From Bacillota bacterium (GTDB lineage Bacteria; Bacillota; Clostridia; Oscillospirales; Acutalibacteraceae), in assembly GCA_023401495.1 (NCBI GenBank), contig JAEXDU010000055.1, positions 1 to 10,097 of the forward strand: a stretch of 10,097 nucleotides of DNA. The letters are read 5' to 3'. A program made the position numbers and the translations under genes. The notes under the pieces were generated by a model. That model saw only the letters and a program-made list of their open reading frames with translations, did no database searches and was not told the origin of the DNA. This document shows positions 1 through 5,190 of the stretch, in pieces; the stretch's first letter is position 1; each line of letters starts with the position of its first letter.

Positions 1-2
1 AC

Positions 3-34
3 AAAAAAAGGTACGGCTGATTTCAGCCGTACCT
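3..34 (-). terminator. Rho-independent terminator of the mgsA/HPr-like unit
   Basis: A self-complementary stem has 11-base arms at 10-20 and 23-33 that match perfectly. Read on the minus strand it is followed directly by a run of seven T residues (the A run at 3-9 on the plus strand). It starts 13 nt past the stop codon of the HPr-like gene, so it should end that transcript. With only two unpaired central bases, the real loop is probably four nucleotides after opening the last pair. What lies further downstream is outside the window. Confidence 0.9.
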
Positions 35-46
35 AAGCGGTTTGCG

Positions 47-280
47 TCAGGCTTCCTGAACAATAAACTCCTTCAGCGAATCCAGAATCGCCGTGTCGTC
101 GGAGTGAATCCGAAGCTCTACAGGTTCAGAAAGATCGATGCTGAAAATGCCCATAATGGACTTTGCGTCGATAATGTAAATCCCCTCTACAATTTCACAT
201 TCCACATTGTTTCTGGAAACGATGGATGAAAATTGCTTTACCTTTTCTACCGTATTAATCAGGATTTTTGTTGTGATCAT
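47..280 (-). CDS. His-less HPr-like (Crh-like) protein, 77 aa
   Basis: This is a small HPr-fold protein, probably regulatory rather than a phosphocarrier. The C-terminal half is clearly HPr-like: 'AKSIMGIFSIDL' at about residues 39-50 matches the HPr region around the regulatory serine, so Ser41 corresponds to Ser46, the target of HPr kinase/phosphorylase. The N-terminal active-site loop (HARP in HPr, QARP in Crh) is absent. An ungapped alignment from the serine puts Thr10 in place of His15 and Glu12 in place of Arg17, and the N-terminus is about five residues shorter. It therefore cannot take phosphate from enzyme I at the usual site. The chosen ATG (278-280) has an AGGGGG ribosome site at 288-293 with 7 nt spacing. 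A longer in-frame reading to 325 runs into mgsA and lacks that support. The start lies 19 nt after the mgsA stop, implying co-transcription. The family (HPr-like) is secure; a role in controlling MgsA is inference. Confidence 0.88.
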   Translation of the reverse strand: MITTKILINTVEKVKQFSSIVSRNNVECEIVEGIYIIDAKSIMGIFSIDLSEPVELRIHSDDTAILDSLKEFIVQEA

Positions 281-299
281 ACTTGTTCCCCCTGCGTGC

Positions 300-785
300 T
301 TATTTTTGAAACAAATTTTCGTCATTGACCCGATCGATCACCGACTGCTTGAAATTGATGACCTTGTGCTGATATTCCCGGTTCATAAAATCGGAATGAA
401 TCAGAAAGTCTGCGGTGGCGCGATTGTTTGCAATCGGAATGTCGTAGACCTGAGCGATTCGCAGCAGGGCCTTTACATCGGGATCATGGGGCTGCGCTTC
501 CAGCGGATCGGAAAAAAAGACAACAAAATCGACGCTGCCTTCTACAATCTTGGCGCCGATCTGCTGATCGCCGCCCAGCGGGCCGCTGTTATACCCTTTT
601 ACCGGCAGACCTGTTTTTTCTGCAACCAGCTTTGCTGTGGTTCCGGTTCCGCATAAAAAATGGCCTTTCAGGATTTCCTGATTTTCGGCACACCAGTCGA
701 TCATCTCTCGCTTTTTGCCGTCGTGGGCGATCAGCGCGATGGTTTTCTGCTTGCCGATGGTAAAAGTTATAAATTCTTCATTCAC
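300..785 (-). CDS. mgsA: Methylglyoxal synthase, GTG start, 161 aa
   Basis: This cytoplasmic enzyme converts dihydroxyacetone phosphate to methylglyoxal and inorganic phosphate, opening the methylglyoxal bypass of lower glycolysis. Family landmarks are present in order: 'ALIAHDGKK' near residues 17-25, the phosphate-binding 'GTGTT' at 46-50, 'SGPLGGDQQ' at 67-75 with catalytic Asp73 (Asp71 in E. coli), and 'HDPDVKALLR' at 100-109 with His100 and Asp103 (His98 and Asp101 in E. coli). 'NRATADF' follows near residue 121. The length fits the roughly 150-residue family. The start is GTG at 783-785, preceded by AGGTGA (791-796) with 5 nt spacing. The frame stays open far upstream, but that extension looks unlike protein and crosses the promoter at 895-922. 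The HPr-like gene follows after 19 nt, so both probably share the promoter at 895-922 and the terminator at 3-34. Confidence 0.95.
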   Translation of the reverse strand: MNEEFITFTIGKQKTIALIAHDGKKREMIDWCAENQEILKGHFLCGTGTTAKLVAEKTGLPVKGYNSGPLGGDQQIGAKIVEGSVDFVVFFSDPLEAQPHDPDVKALLRIAQVYDIPIANNRATADFLIHSDFMNREYQHKVINFKQSVIDRVNDENLFQK

Positions 786-838
786 ACTCTTCACCTGTCT
801 TTCTGTTTCGGTGGATGCTTTTGACCGGACTGTGAAAA

Positions 839-852
839 GAAAACATATTTTC
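839..852. promoter_or_regulatory. Palindrome in the mgsA leader, possible operator
   Basis: An imperfect 14-bp palindrome, GAAAACATATTTTC, has five outer pairs intact and one mismatched pair near the centre. It lies about 35-50 nt downstream of the predicted mgsA start point, inside the roughly 100-nt untranslated leader. It lacks the central CG of a classical cre site, so I do not call it CcpA-bound. It may be chance in an AT-rich leader. Confidence 0.25.
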
Positions 853-894
853 AGTGTGTGTGTGCCTGTTAAAGCATGGCGAAACTCAAATCTC

Positions 895-922
895 ATTATA
901 CCAAAGATTGAGAAAAATTCAA
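895..922 (-). promoter_or_regulatory. Promoter of mgsA, extended -10 type
   Basis: On the minus strand TTGAAT (917-922) is a -35 element and TATAAT (895-900) a perfect -10 element, 16 bp apart. TGG stands directly before the -10, giving the TGn extended -10 motif. Initiation is expected near 888, leaving a leader of about 100 nt before the GTG start of mgsA. This is the best housekeeping promoter between the MATE gene and mgsA, and it supports independent transcription of mgsA and the HPr-like gene. Confidence 0.7.
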
Positions 923-929
923 GTTGTCC

Positions 930-944
930 CACTTTAAAAAAGTG
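930..944. repeat. Perfect short inverted repeat upstream of the mgsA promoter
   Basis: CACTTT and AAAGTG form perfect 6-bp arms around AAA. The repeat sits 7 bp upstream of the mgsA -35 element, where an activator or an upstream promoter element would act. The low-complexity sequence makes chance plausible. Confidence 0.3.
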
Positions 945-1172
945 CTCTGTTTCTCCAGTCCGCGGGCCAGGCAAATGCTGCCTGAAAATAGTGCCCAAAG
1001 GGAAAAAACATCCGGGCAAGCGGTGCGCGTTTTTCGCCTTTCGGTGCGGTTGCGTTCCAGCTTTGTAATCGGAACAGCGGGCAGACAGGGCCGCACAGCC
1101 GCAAACACCCCCGAAAGCCACAAAGGCACAGGAACCGAACCCGCCCTGTGCCCTTGCTGAAAAACAATGTTT
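945..1172. other. Intergenic stretch between the MATE gene and the mgsA promoter
   Basis: The whole gene-free gap is 786-1172. Its left part is the mgsA leader and promoter region, and its right part, 1122-1155, is a hairpin that may end the MATE transcript. In between I see only a weak 6-bp stem (968-973 with 979-984, loop AATGC) and GC-rich sequence of no recognised kind. Open frames crossing the gap on both strands have no family-like sequence and no convincing ribosome site. I see no riboswitch or small RNA that I can name. Confidence 0.5.
1122..1155 (-). terminator. Possible weak terminator or 3' hairpin of the MATE gene
   Basis: The arms 1122-1132 and 1145-1155 pair with 8 continuous base pairs, then one mismatch and two more pairs, around a 12-nt loop. 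The hairpin begins 17 nt after the MATE stop codon. On the minus strand it is followed by TTTGTGG rather than a true T run, so it may be a weak terminator or a transcript-stabilising hairpin. Confidence 0.4.
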
Positions 1173-2525
1173 TTATTCTTCCGCCTTTGTTTTGAAACGG
1201 ATTTTTTTTATCCTCGTCACATAAACCACGGCCTGATAAATGGTGACAACGATCCATCCGATCCCGGTGGCATAGGCTACCGCCGACAATCCCGATGTCT
1301 GCACGAACAGGTAAGAAAGGATCACACGGATGGTAATGTGGAGCGTTGTGCCGATCACAGGAACATAAATCATCCCCACACCGCGGTAATAGCCGACGAA
1401 CGCACTCCCGATGTAATTCAGAATGTAGAAAATGGAAACGACCTGCATGTACTGCACCGCATAGTCAAACGCCTTGCCCTCCGTGCTGCCGAGCATCCAG
1501 AAAACGGTGGTGCCCGCTGTCGCGGCCATCAGAATCGACAGAACGATGCCGAGCACGGTCATCATCACGAGTGAGGTGCGCAGTCCTTCCTGCACCCTCT
1601 TTTCGTTTTCCGCACCCTTGTTTTGAGCGATCAATATGGAGGTAGACGCTGCACCGCTGTCCCCAAAGGAATTAATAAACCCTTCGATTCTGGTGGTCGC
1701 CGTATAGGCCGAAATCATGTCGATGCCCATCGAATTGACCGCACCCTGCACCAGCAGCTTGCCGATATAAAGACTGGACTGGTGAAACGCGGACGCCGAG
1801 CCAAAATTGACCGTCTTTTTCATGAGCGATTGGTCGTACTTTATGTCGGCCCGCCGGAACATCAAATCGGGAATCTGGATGCGGATATACAGAAAACTGA
1901 GAAGAACGGAAATCAGCTGAGAAATCACCGTAGCCAAGGCCGCCCCGACCACACCGGTGTGCATACTGCCCACAAACAGCAGCGCTAAAGCCAGATTGAT
2001 CACAATGGAAACCGCGAGGATGACAAGAGCCGCCCTGGTATTCCCGACCGCCCTCAGAACAGCCGAACACAGGTTATACAAATAGCTTGCGAACAGACCC
2101 GCAAAAATGATGACCAGATATTGATAGCAGTACTCGGCCACATCGGCAGGCGTTTGAATCAGATGCAGCAGGGGCTTTGCAAACGCGATGCCGCATATGC
2201 TGATCAGCGCGGTGAACCCCACGCCAAATACCGTTGAAAGATAAAATTCGGTGCGAAAGGTTTCCATATCCTCTTTCCCAAACAGCTGACCCAAAACGAC
2301 CGAAATTCCCGCACAGAAGCCGCTGAGCACAAAGATGAACAGGTTCATCACCGTGCCTGCCACCCCGATCGCGGCAAAGGCGACGTCGCCGACATACCGG
2401 CCGATTACAATTGCATCGATGGTATTGTAAAGCTGCTGCAGTATGTTGCCGATAATCAGCGGGATCGTTATGGAAATCAGCTCTTGTTTCATATCGCCCC
2501 TGGTTAAGTCCATACTGTGTGTCAT
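1173..2525 (-). CDS. MATE family efflux transporter, 450 aa
   Basis: This is a membrane antiporter of the multidrug and toxic compound extrusion family, which exports cationic drugs, metabolites or other compounds using a Na+ or H+ gradient. The length and the dense series of hydrophobic segments fit the 12-helix, two-bundle MATE fold. The opening 'IPLIIGNILQQLYNTIDAIVIGRYVG' region (about residues 20-46, key block QLYNTIDA) is typical of the many clostridial MATE paralogues. The second half repeats the pattern, with 'STSILIAQNKGA' and 'YYRGVG' segments. The C-terminus is short and basic. The start is ATG at 2523-2525, with GGAGGGG (2531-2537) 5 nt upstream; later methionines at residues 5 and 12 lack such a site. 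It is transcribed away from the LysR-type gene across a 123-bp gap, a standard arrangement for a regulator and its target. The substrate cannot be read from the sequence. Confidence 0.93.
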   Translation of the reverse strand: MTHSMDLTRGDMKQELISITIPLIIGNILQQLYNTIDAIVIGRYVGDVAFAAIGVAGTVMNLFIFVLSGFCAGISVVLGQLFGKEDMETFRTEFYLSTVFGVGFTALISICGIAFAKPLLHLIQTPADVAEYCYQYLVIIFAGLFASYLYNLCSAVLRAVGNTRAALVILAVSIVINLALALLFVGSMHTGVVGAALATVISQLISVLLSFLYIRIQIPDLMFRRADIKYDQSLMKKTVNFGSASAFHQSSLYIGKLLVQGAVNSMGIDMISAYTATTRIEGFINSFGDSGAASTSILIAQNKGAENEKRVQEGLRTSLVMMTVLGIVLSILMAATAGTTVFWMLGSTEGKAFDYAVQYMQVVSIFYILNYIGSAFVGYYRGVGMIYVPVIGTTLHITIRVILSYLFVQTSGLSAVAYATGIGWIVVTIYQAVVYVTRIKKIRFKTKAEE

Positions 2526-2582
2526 CGTGACCCCTCCGTGATCTCAAATCTTTCACAGTAAGGGTATCACAAGAGAATACAT

Positions 2583-2611
2583 TTGAAAAATGCTTATTTT
2601 ACTGATAAAAT
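2583..2611 (+). promoter_or_regulatory. Promoter of the LysR-type gene
   Basis: TTGAAA (2583-2588) and TAAAAT (2606-2611), 17 bp apart, each differ from consensus at one position. Initiation would be near 2618, about 30 nt before the start codon. A second -10-like TATAAT lies at 2611-2616 but has no well-placed -35. The -10 is buried in the palindromes at 2595-2612 and 2608-2631, as expected if the regulator represses its own gene. For the divergent MATE gene I see only a poor match (TTTCAA, 16 bp, TACCCT on the minus strand), which would suit a promoter that needs an activator. Confidence 0.6.
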
Positions 2612-2612
2612 A
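2595..2612. promoter_or_regulatory. Candidate LysR-type operator, perfect 7-bp arms
   Basis: TATTTTACTGATAAAATA is a palindrome with perfect 7-bp arms and a 4-nt centre. It has the AT-rich T-N11-A layout that LysR-type regulators bind. It lies between the two divergent genes and covers the -10 element of the regulator's own promoter. Confidence 0.5.
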
Positions 2613-2631
2613 TAATCTAATAGTTATATTT
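2608..2631. promoter_or_regulatory. Second candidate operator, 8-bp arms overlapping the first
   Basis: The arms AAATATAA (2608-2615) and TTATATTT (2624-2631) are perfect inverted copies around an 8-nt centre. The site shares bases 2608-2612 with the first palindrome and covers the predicted start point of the regulator gene. Two staggered sites fit the recognition-site plus activation-site arrangement known for LysR-type regulators, although AT-rich DNA also yields such repeats by chance. Confidence 0.45.
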
Positions 2632-2648
2632 CGAGAGCAGGTGATCAG

Positions 2649-3539
2649 ATGACAGAGTTAGAAATGCAGGCTTTTCTGATGGTAGTCAAAACGGGGAGCA
2701 TTACCGCCGCTTCTCAACAGCTCTATATTACACAGCCGGCGCTCAGCCGGCGCATTCACGCACTGGAGGCCGAGTTGGGCTACCGTTTGATGGAGCGGAG
2801 CAAGGGAATGCGTTCCGTTGAACTGACCCCGCGCGGCAAAGCGTTTGTTTCAGTTGCCGAAAAAATGCTGGCCGTATGGTCCGAGGCCAGAGAGCTGGCG
2901 CAGTTTGACAGCAGCAAGGTATTCCATATCTCTTCGGTAGGCAGTGTGTGCGCGTATATCCTCCCTCCCGTTTTCCTGCGCTTTATGAAGAACAACCCGG
3001 AATGCCGCCTGGTATTCCACAACCATCATTCCAGAGAGGCCTACGAATATATAGAAAACCGGCAGACCGATATGGCCTTTATTTCCGACACGCAGTTTTC
3101 CAGAACGGTAGAGACCATTCCCGCTTTTCGCGAAAAGATGCTGCTCGTGTCAAACGAAGTGCCCGAGCTGGAAAAAGAAGTGCATCCCTCCTCCTTAAAC
3201 GCGAGACAGGAAATCCGCCTGCCGTGGAACCCGGAGTATGATCTGTGGCACGATTACTGGTTCGGCGCAAACGCGGCTTCCAAAGTCATTCTGGATCAGA
3301 TGTCTTTGCTGGAGGATTTATTAATCGAGAAAAACACCTGGGCGGTTGTGCCCGCAACAGTAGCGGGCAGACTGACGCAGAATCAGCAAATCTCTGTGCA
3401 TCCATTGCTCGACGGTCCGTCGGACCGGATCATCTATTATGTGATCCCGAAAAACCAGAAAAACGAATATATGCAGAAGCTGCTGAGCGACTTGGATTTC
3501 ATCCTGCAAAAAAACGAGGTTCTTGAATCGTTTTTGTAA
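2649..3539 (+). CDS. LysR-type transcriptional regulator, 296 aa
   Basis: This is a DNA-binding regulator with the usual LysR layout and length. Residues 1-60 form the winged helix-turn-helix, with the recognition region 'SITAASQQLYITQPALSRRI' at 17-36 and the conserved 'ALEAELGYRLMER' that follows. A linker helix runs to about residue 88. Residues 90-290 form the co-inducer-binding domain, for example 'FHISSVGSVCAYILPP' and 'DMAFISD'. The start is ATG at 2649 with AGGTGA (2639-2644) 4 nt upstream, slightly close but acceptable. It is divergent from the MATE gene and convergent with the AEC permease gene. The MATE transporter is the most likely target; the permease is possible. The inducer is unknown. 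The gene ends 42 nt before the hairpin at 3582-3624. Confidence 0.94.
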   Translation: MTELEMQAFLMVVKTGSITAASQQLYITQPALSRRIHALEAELGYRLMERSKGMRSVELTPRGKAFVSVAEKMLAVWSEARELAQFDSSKVFHISSVGSVCAYILPPVFLRFMKNNPECRLVFHNHHSREAYEYIENRQTDMAFISDTQFSRTVETIPAFREKMLLVSNEVPELEKEVHPSSLNARQEIRLPWNPEYDLWHDYWFGANAASKVILDQMSLLEDLLIEKNTWAVVPATVAGRLTQNQQISVHPLLDGPSDRIIYYVIPKNQKNEYMQKLLSDLDFILQKNEVLESFL

Positions 3540-3581
3540 CTGGTTTTATCCTACATAAAAAAGCATTTTCGCAGCACGGAA

Positions 3582-3624
3582 AAAGGCCCGGAGATCAAAT
3601 TGTAAATTTGATCTCCGGGCCTTT
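3582..3624. terminator. Bidirectional terminator between the convergent LysR and AEC genes
   Basis: A 20-bp perfect stem with a 3-nt loop (3602-3604) stands between the two convergent genes. On the plus strand it ends in TTTCTCT, and on the minus strand in a run of five T residues. It is the longest uninterrupted hairpin in the window. The 137-bp gap contains nothing else recognisable. Confidence 0.88.
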
Positions 3625-3676
3625 CTCTGAAGAGCCGGCCGCCTTTCAGGAAGCTGGGCAACTTATTTCGACAGCG

Positions 3677-4621
3677 TTAAATCAGCATCATGTAAATCGG
3701 GATGACGATCATGCTCGCAATGGTGGTAACAACCGTCGCGATCGTGGCGAACTCGTAATCCGCGCCATACTGCTTGGCGATTACTCCCGTGCTGGTAACC
3801 GCGGGCATCGCGGCCTGAATGACAAACACCTTGGCCATCATGGGCGGAATCGGAATCAACAGCTCCAGCGCGATCACAACGACCGGGCAGAGAAGAAAAC
3901 GCGCCAGTAGCAGAACCACAAGGTCACGGTCGAACCGCAGCTTTTTCAGCGGCGTGGAATGAAGCACAATTCCGATAAAGAACATCGCGAGAGGCGTTGT
4001 CAGCTCGCCGATATATTTACAGCTGTCCATGACAAACCGCGGCAGCTGAATGTCCAGAAGAATCAGGATCACGGCGACCACAAACCCCGCGAGGGCCGGG
4101 TTGAAAATCCGCTTCAGCGTGCTGAAAGAGAATTTTCCCGCTTCTCTTCCCTCATCGCCGTCTTTGCTGATTTCGTAATTGCCCAGAGTCCAGAAAAAGC
4201 AGGTGTTTGCGATATAATAAATCAGAACATACGGGGTGCTTTCCGCGCCAAACAGGGACAGATTGACCGGCAGCCCGATAAAGATCGTGTTCGAGGTGAA
4301 GAAAATGCAGCGAAAAACACCTTTTCGCTTGGGGTCTACCTTGAGCAGATTACTGACGAGAACACTGATAAAATACGACAGCACAATCGATGTGATGGGG
4401 ATTATCAGCCCGCCCGAAAGCTCCTGCAGCTTCGCCTTATCGAAGTTCGACATCAGGTTCCACAGCATATAGCAGGGGAACGAAACGTTCACGATAATTT
4501 TCGAAAAAATAAGACTGGTTTTTTCATCCAACCAACCAACGTGGGTCAGAAGCCAGCCTGTCATGAACATAACGATGATTGTCAGAATGCTTTCGATCGC
4601 GTGTAAAAATGTCAGTATCAT
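3677..4621 (-). CDS. AEC family transporter (auxin efflux carrier/malate permease type), 314 aa
   Basis: This is an inner-membrane permease of the AEC family, whose bacterial members have been linked to export or uptake of malate, malonate and other organic anions; the substrate here is unknown. The length matches the usual 300-320 residues, with about ten hydrophobic segments in two halves. Family signatures are visible: 'VSFPCYML' near residues 46-53, 'NTIFIGLPV' at 111-119, 'NPALAGF' at 164-170, and the second broken-helix motif 'QAAMPAVTST' at 269-278. A charged loop near residues 132-150 separates the halves. I chose ATG at 4619-4621, with GGGAAG upstream at 9 nt. The frame also opens at a TTG at 4645, but that has no ribosome site. 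The gene is convergent with the LysR-type gene and its promoter lies between palindromes at 4692-4748. Confidence 0.92.
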   Translation of the reverse strand: MILTFLHAIESILTIIVMFMTGWLLTHVGWLDEKTSLIFSKIIVNVSFPCYMLWNLMSNFDKAKLQELSGGLIIPITSIVLSYFISVLVSNLLKVDPKRKGVFRCIFFTSNTIFIGLPVNLSLFGAESTPYVLIYYIANTCFFWTLGNYEISKDGDEGREAGKFSFSTLKRIFNPALAGFVVAVILILLDIQLPRFVMDSCKYIGELTTPLAMFFIGIVLHSTPLKKLRFDRDLVVLLLARFLLCPVVVIALELLIPIPPMMAKVFVIQAAMPAVTSTGVIAKQYGADYEFATIATVVTTIASMIVIPIYMMLI

Positions 4622-4691
4622 GTGCACAAACTTCCCGTATTGCAAATTTCAGATGACCGCTCTGCCAAGATCATAGGATGCCAGCATTTGA

Positions 4692-4707
4692 TGGTTACCC
4701 GTAACCA
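4692..4707. promoter_or_regulatory. Palindromic operator candidate at the AEC start point
   Basis: TGGTTACCCGTAACCA is a palindrome with perfect 7-bp arms around two central bases. It sits just downstream of the minus-strand -10 element TATAAT (4709-4714) and covers the predicted start point near 4702. Repressor sites commonly occupy this position. I do not recognise the cognate regulator family from the motif. Confidence 0.5.
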
Positions 4708-4708
4708 A

Positions 4709-4736
4709 ATTATAACACTGTTTTCAATAAGTGCAA
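4709..4736 (-). promoter_or_regulatory. Candidate promoter of the AEC permease gene
   Basis: On the minus strand TATAAT at 4709-4714 is a perfect -10 element. The best -35 is TTGCAC at 4731-4736 with 16 bp spacing, matching consensus in its first three positions only, so the promoter may need help from an activator. The leader to the ATG at 4621 would be about 80 nt. Confidence 0.5.
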
Positions 4737-4748
4737 GTGCGCACTTGC
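4733..4748. promoter_or_regulatory. Perfect 16-bp palindrome at the AEC -35 region
   Basis: GCAAGTGCGCACTTGC is a perfect palindrome without a spacer. It overlaps the weak -35 hexamer of the AEC promoter on its upstream side, a position suited to an activator or a repressor. Its sequence differs from the palindrome at 4692-4707, so a second regulator may be involved. Confidence 0.5.
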
Positions 4749-4987
4749 CGCTGAATCCCCCTATCCGCCCTTTTTCAGCGCTTTTACAGCCCCTAAAAAA
4801 AGAAATTCAAGGGTATCACGAACGCTTTCGGCCGGAAATAGGAACCTTTCTGTTTTCCAGTGTTTTTGCGAGCTGCCACGGTTTTCGGTTAGAAAAACTA
4901 GCATATTTAATGGAAAAATTTTCCTTTAGTAACTATTGTAATTGGATTTCAGCTTTTACAGGACGACATTATTAATAGACAGTCCTC
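4749..4987. other. Unassigned intergenic DNA upstream of the mobile element
   Basis: I see no gene here. Two small structures stand out: a 7-bp stem, CGCTGAA (4749-4755) with TTCAGCG (4774-4780), with an 18-nt loop, and a 13-bp palindrome GGAAAAATTTTCC at 4912-4924. An open frame from 4622 to 4975 on the plus strand lacks a ribosome site and resembles no family. The AT-rich end at 4890-4987 may hold the original promoter of the downstream chemoreceptor gene, for instance TTTCAG then TATTAA with 17 bp spacing near 4950-4975, but this match is poor. Confidence 0.4.
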
Positions 4988-5142
4988 TATAGTTGATTCA
5001 CTTCAAAATTGTCCAGTCTTTGCGGTCTGTTTTTCATTCCGCCGCGTTGTCCTCCTCGCCAGGCGCCAGCCTGCCTTCGTCGTTCGCCTTGCAAAAAATA
5101 TCCTCGCAAATACAAGTACGCCTTTAAAGCGAATCAACTATA
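4988..5142. mobile_element. MITE-like non-coding element with TA ends
   Basis: TATAGTTGATTC at 4988-4999 is repeated exactly in inverted orientation at 5131-5142. The similarity continues inward (left ACTTCAAAA, right GCTTTAAAG when reversed), so about 18 of 21 terminal bases agree. TA stands at both outer ends, which fits a TA target duplication of the Tc1/mariner-IS630 type; the mobile part would then be 4990-5140. The interior has no gene. It is GC-rich, contains a small hairpin (5060-5064 with 5069-5073), and contrasts with the AT-rich flanks. These are the hallmarks of a miniature inverted-repeat element mobilised by a transposase encoded elsewhere. It ends 48 bp before the chemoreceptor start codon and may carry or displace its promoter. 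Confidence 0.7.
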
Positions 5143-5190
5143 CCAAAGAAAGAAGGATTCTGAAAAAAACTCGGTAAAGGAAGCTCTGGA

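Noticed and set aside
839..852. CcpA cre site in the mgsA leader
   Set aside because: The palindrome lacks the central CG and the flanking pattern of cre sites, so it is kept only as an unassigned repeat.
968..984. Small stem CAGGCA/TGCCTG as a terminator between the MATE gene and mgsA
   Set aside because: Only six base pairs with no T run on either side; too weak to call.
786..1121. N-terminal extension of methylglyoxal synthase to an ATG at 1121
   Set aside because: The frame is open, but the extra 112 residues are unlike any MgsA, the region contains a strong promoter at 895-922, and GTG at 785 has a well-spaced AGGTGA site giving normal family length.
4622..4645. Upstream TTG start for the AEC permease at 4645
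   Set aside because: No ribosome site precedes it and it adds only polar residues, whereas ATG at 4621 has GGGAAG upstream and begins just before the first hydrophobic helix.
4622..4975. Plus-strand open frame of 117 codons upstream of the complete chemoreceptor
   Set aside because: No ribosome site, no recognisable family, and it crosses the AEC promoter palindromes; its composition looks like translated intergenic DNA.
4749..5190. A c-di-GMP riboswitch before the chemoreceptor gene, as is common in Clostridia
   Set aside because: I looked for the conserved CACGCACAGGGCAAACC-like block and its partner segments and found neither.
4749..5190. A sigma-28 (flagellar) promoter for the chemoreceptor
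   Set aside because: No TAAA followed after about 15 bases by a GCCGATAA-like box was found; the GCCGGAAATA near 4830 has no TAAA at the right distance.
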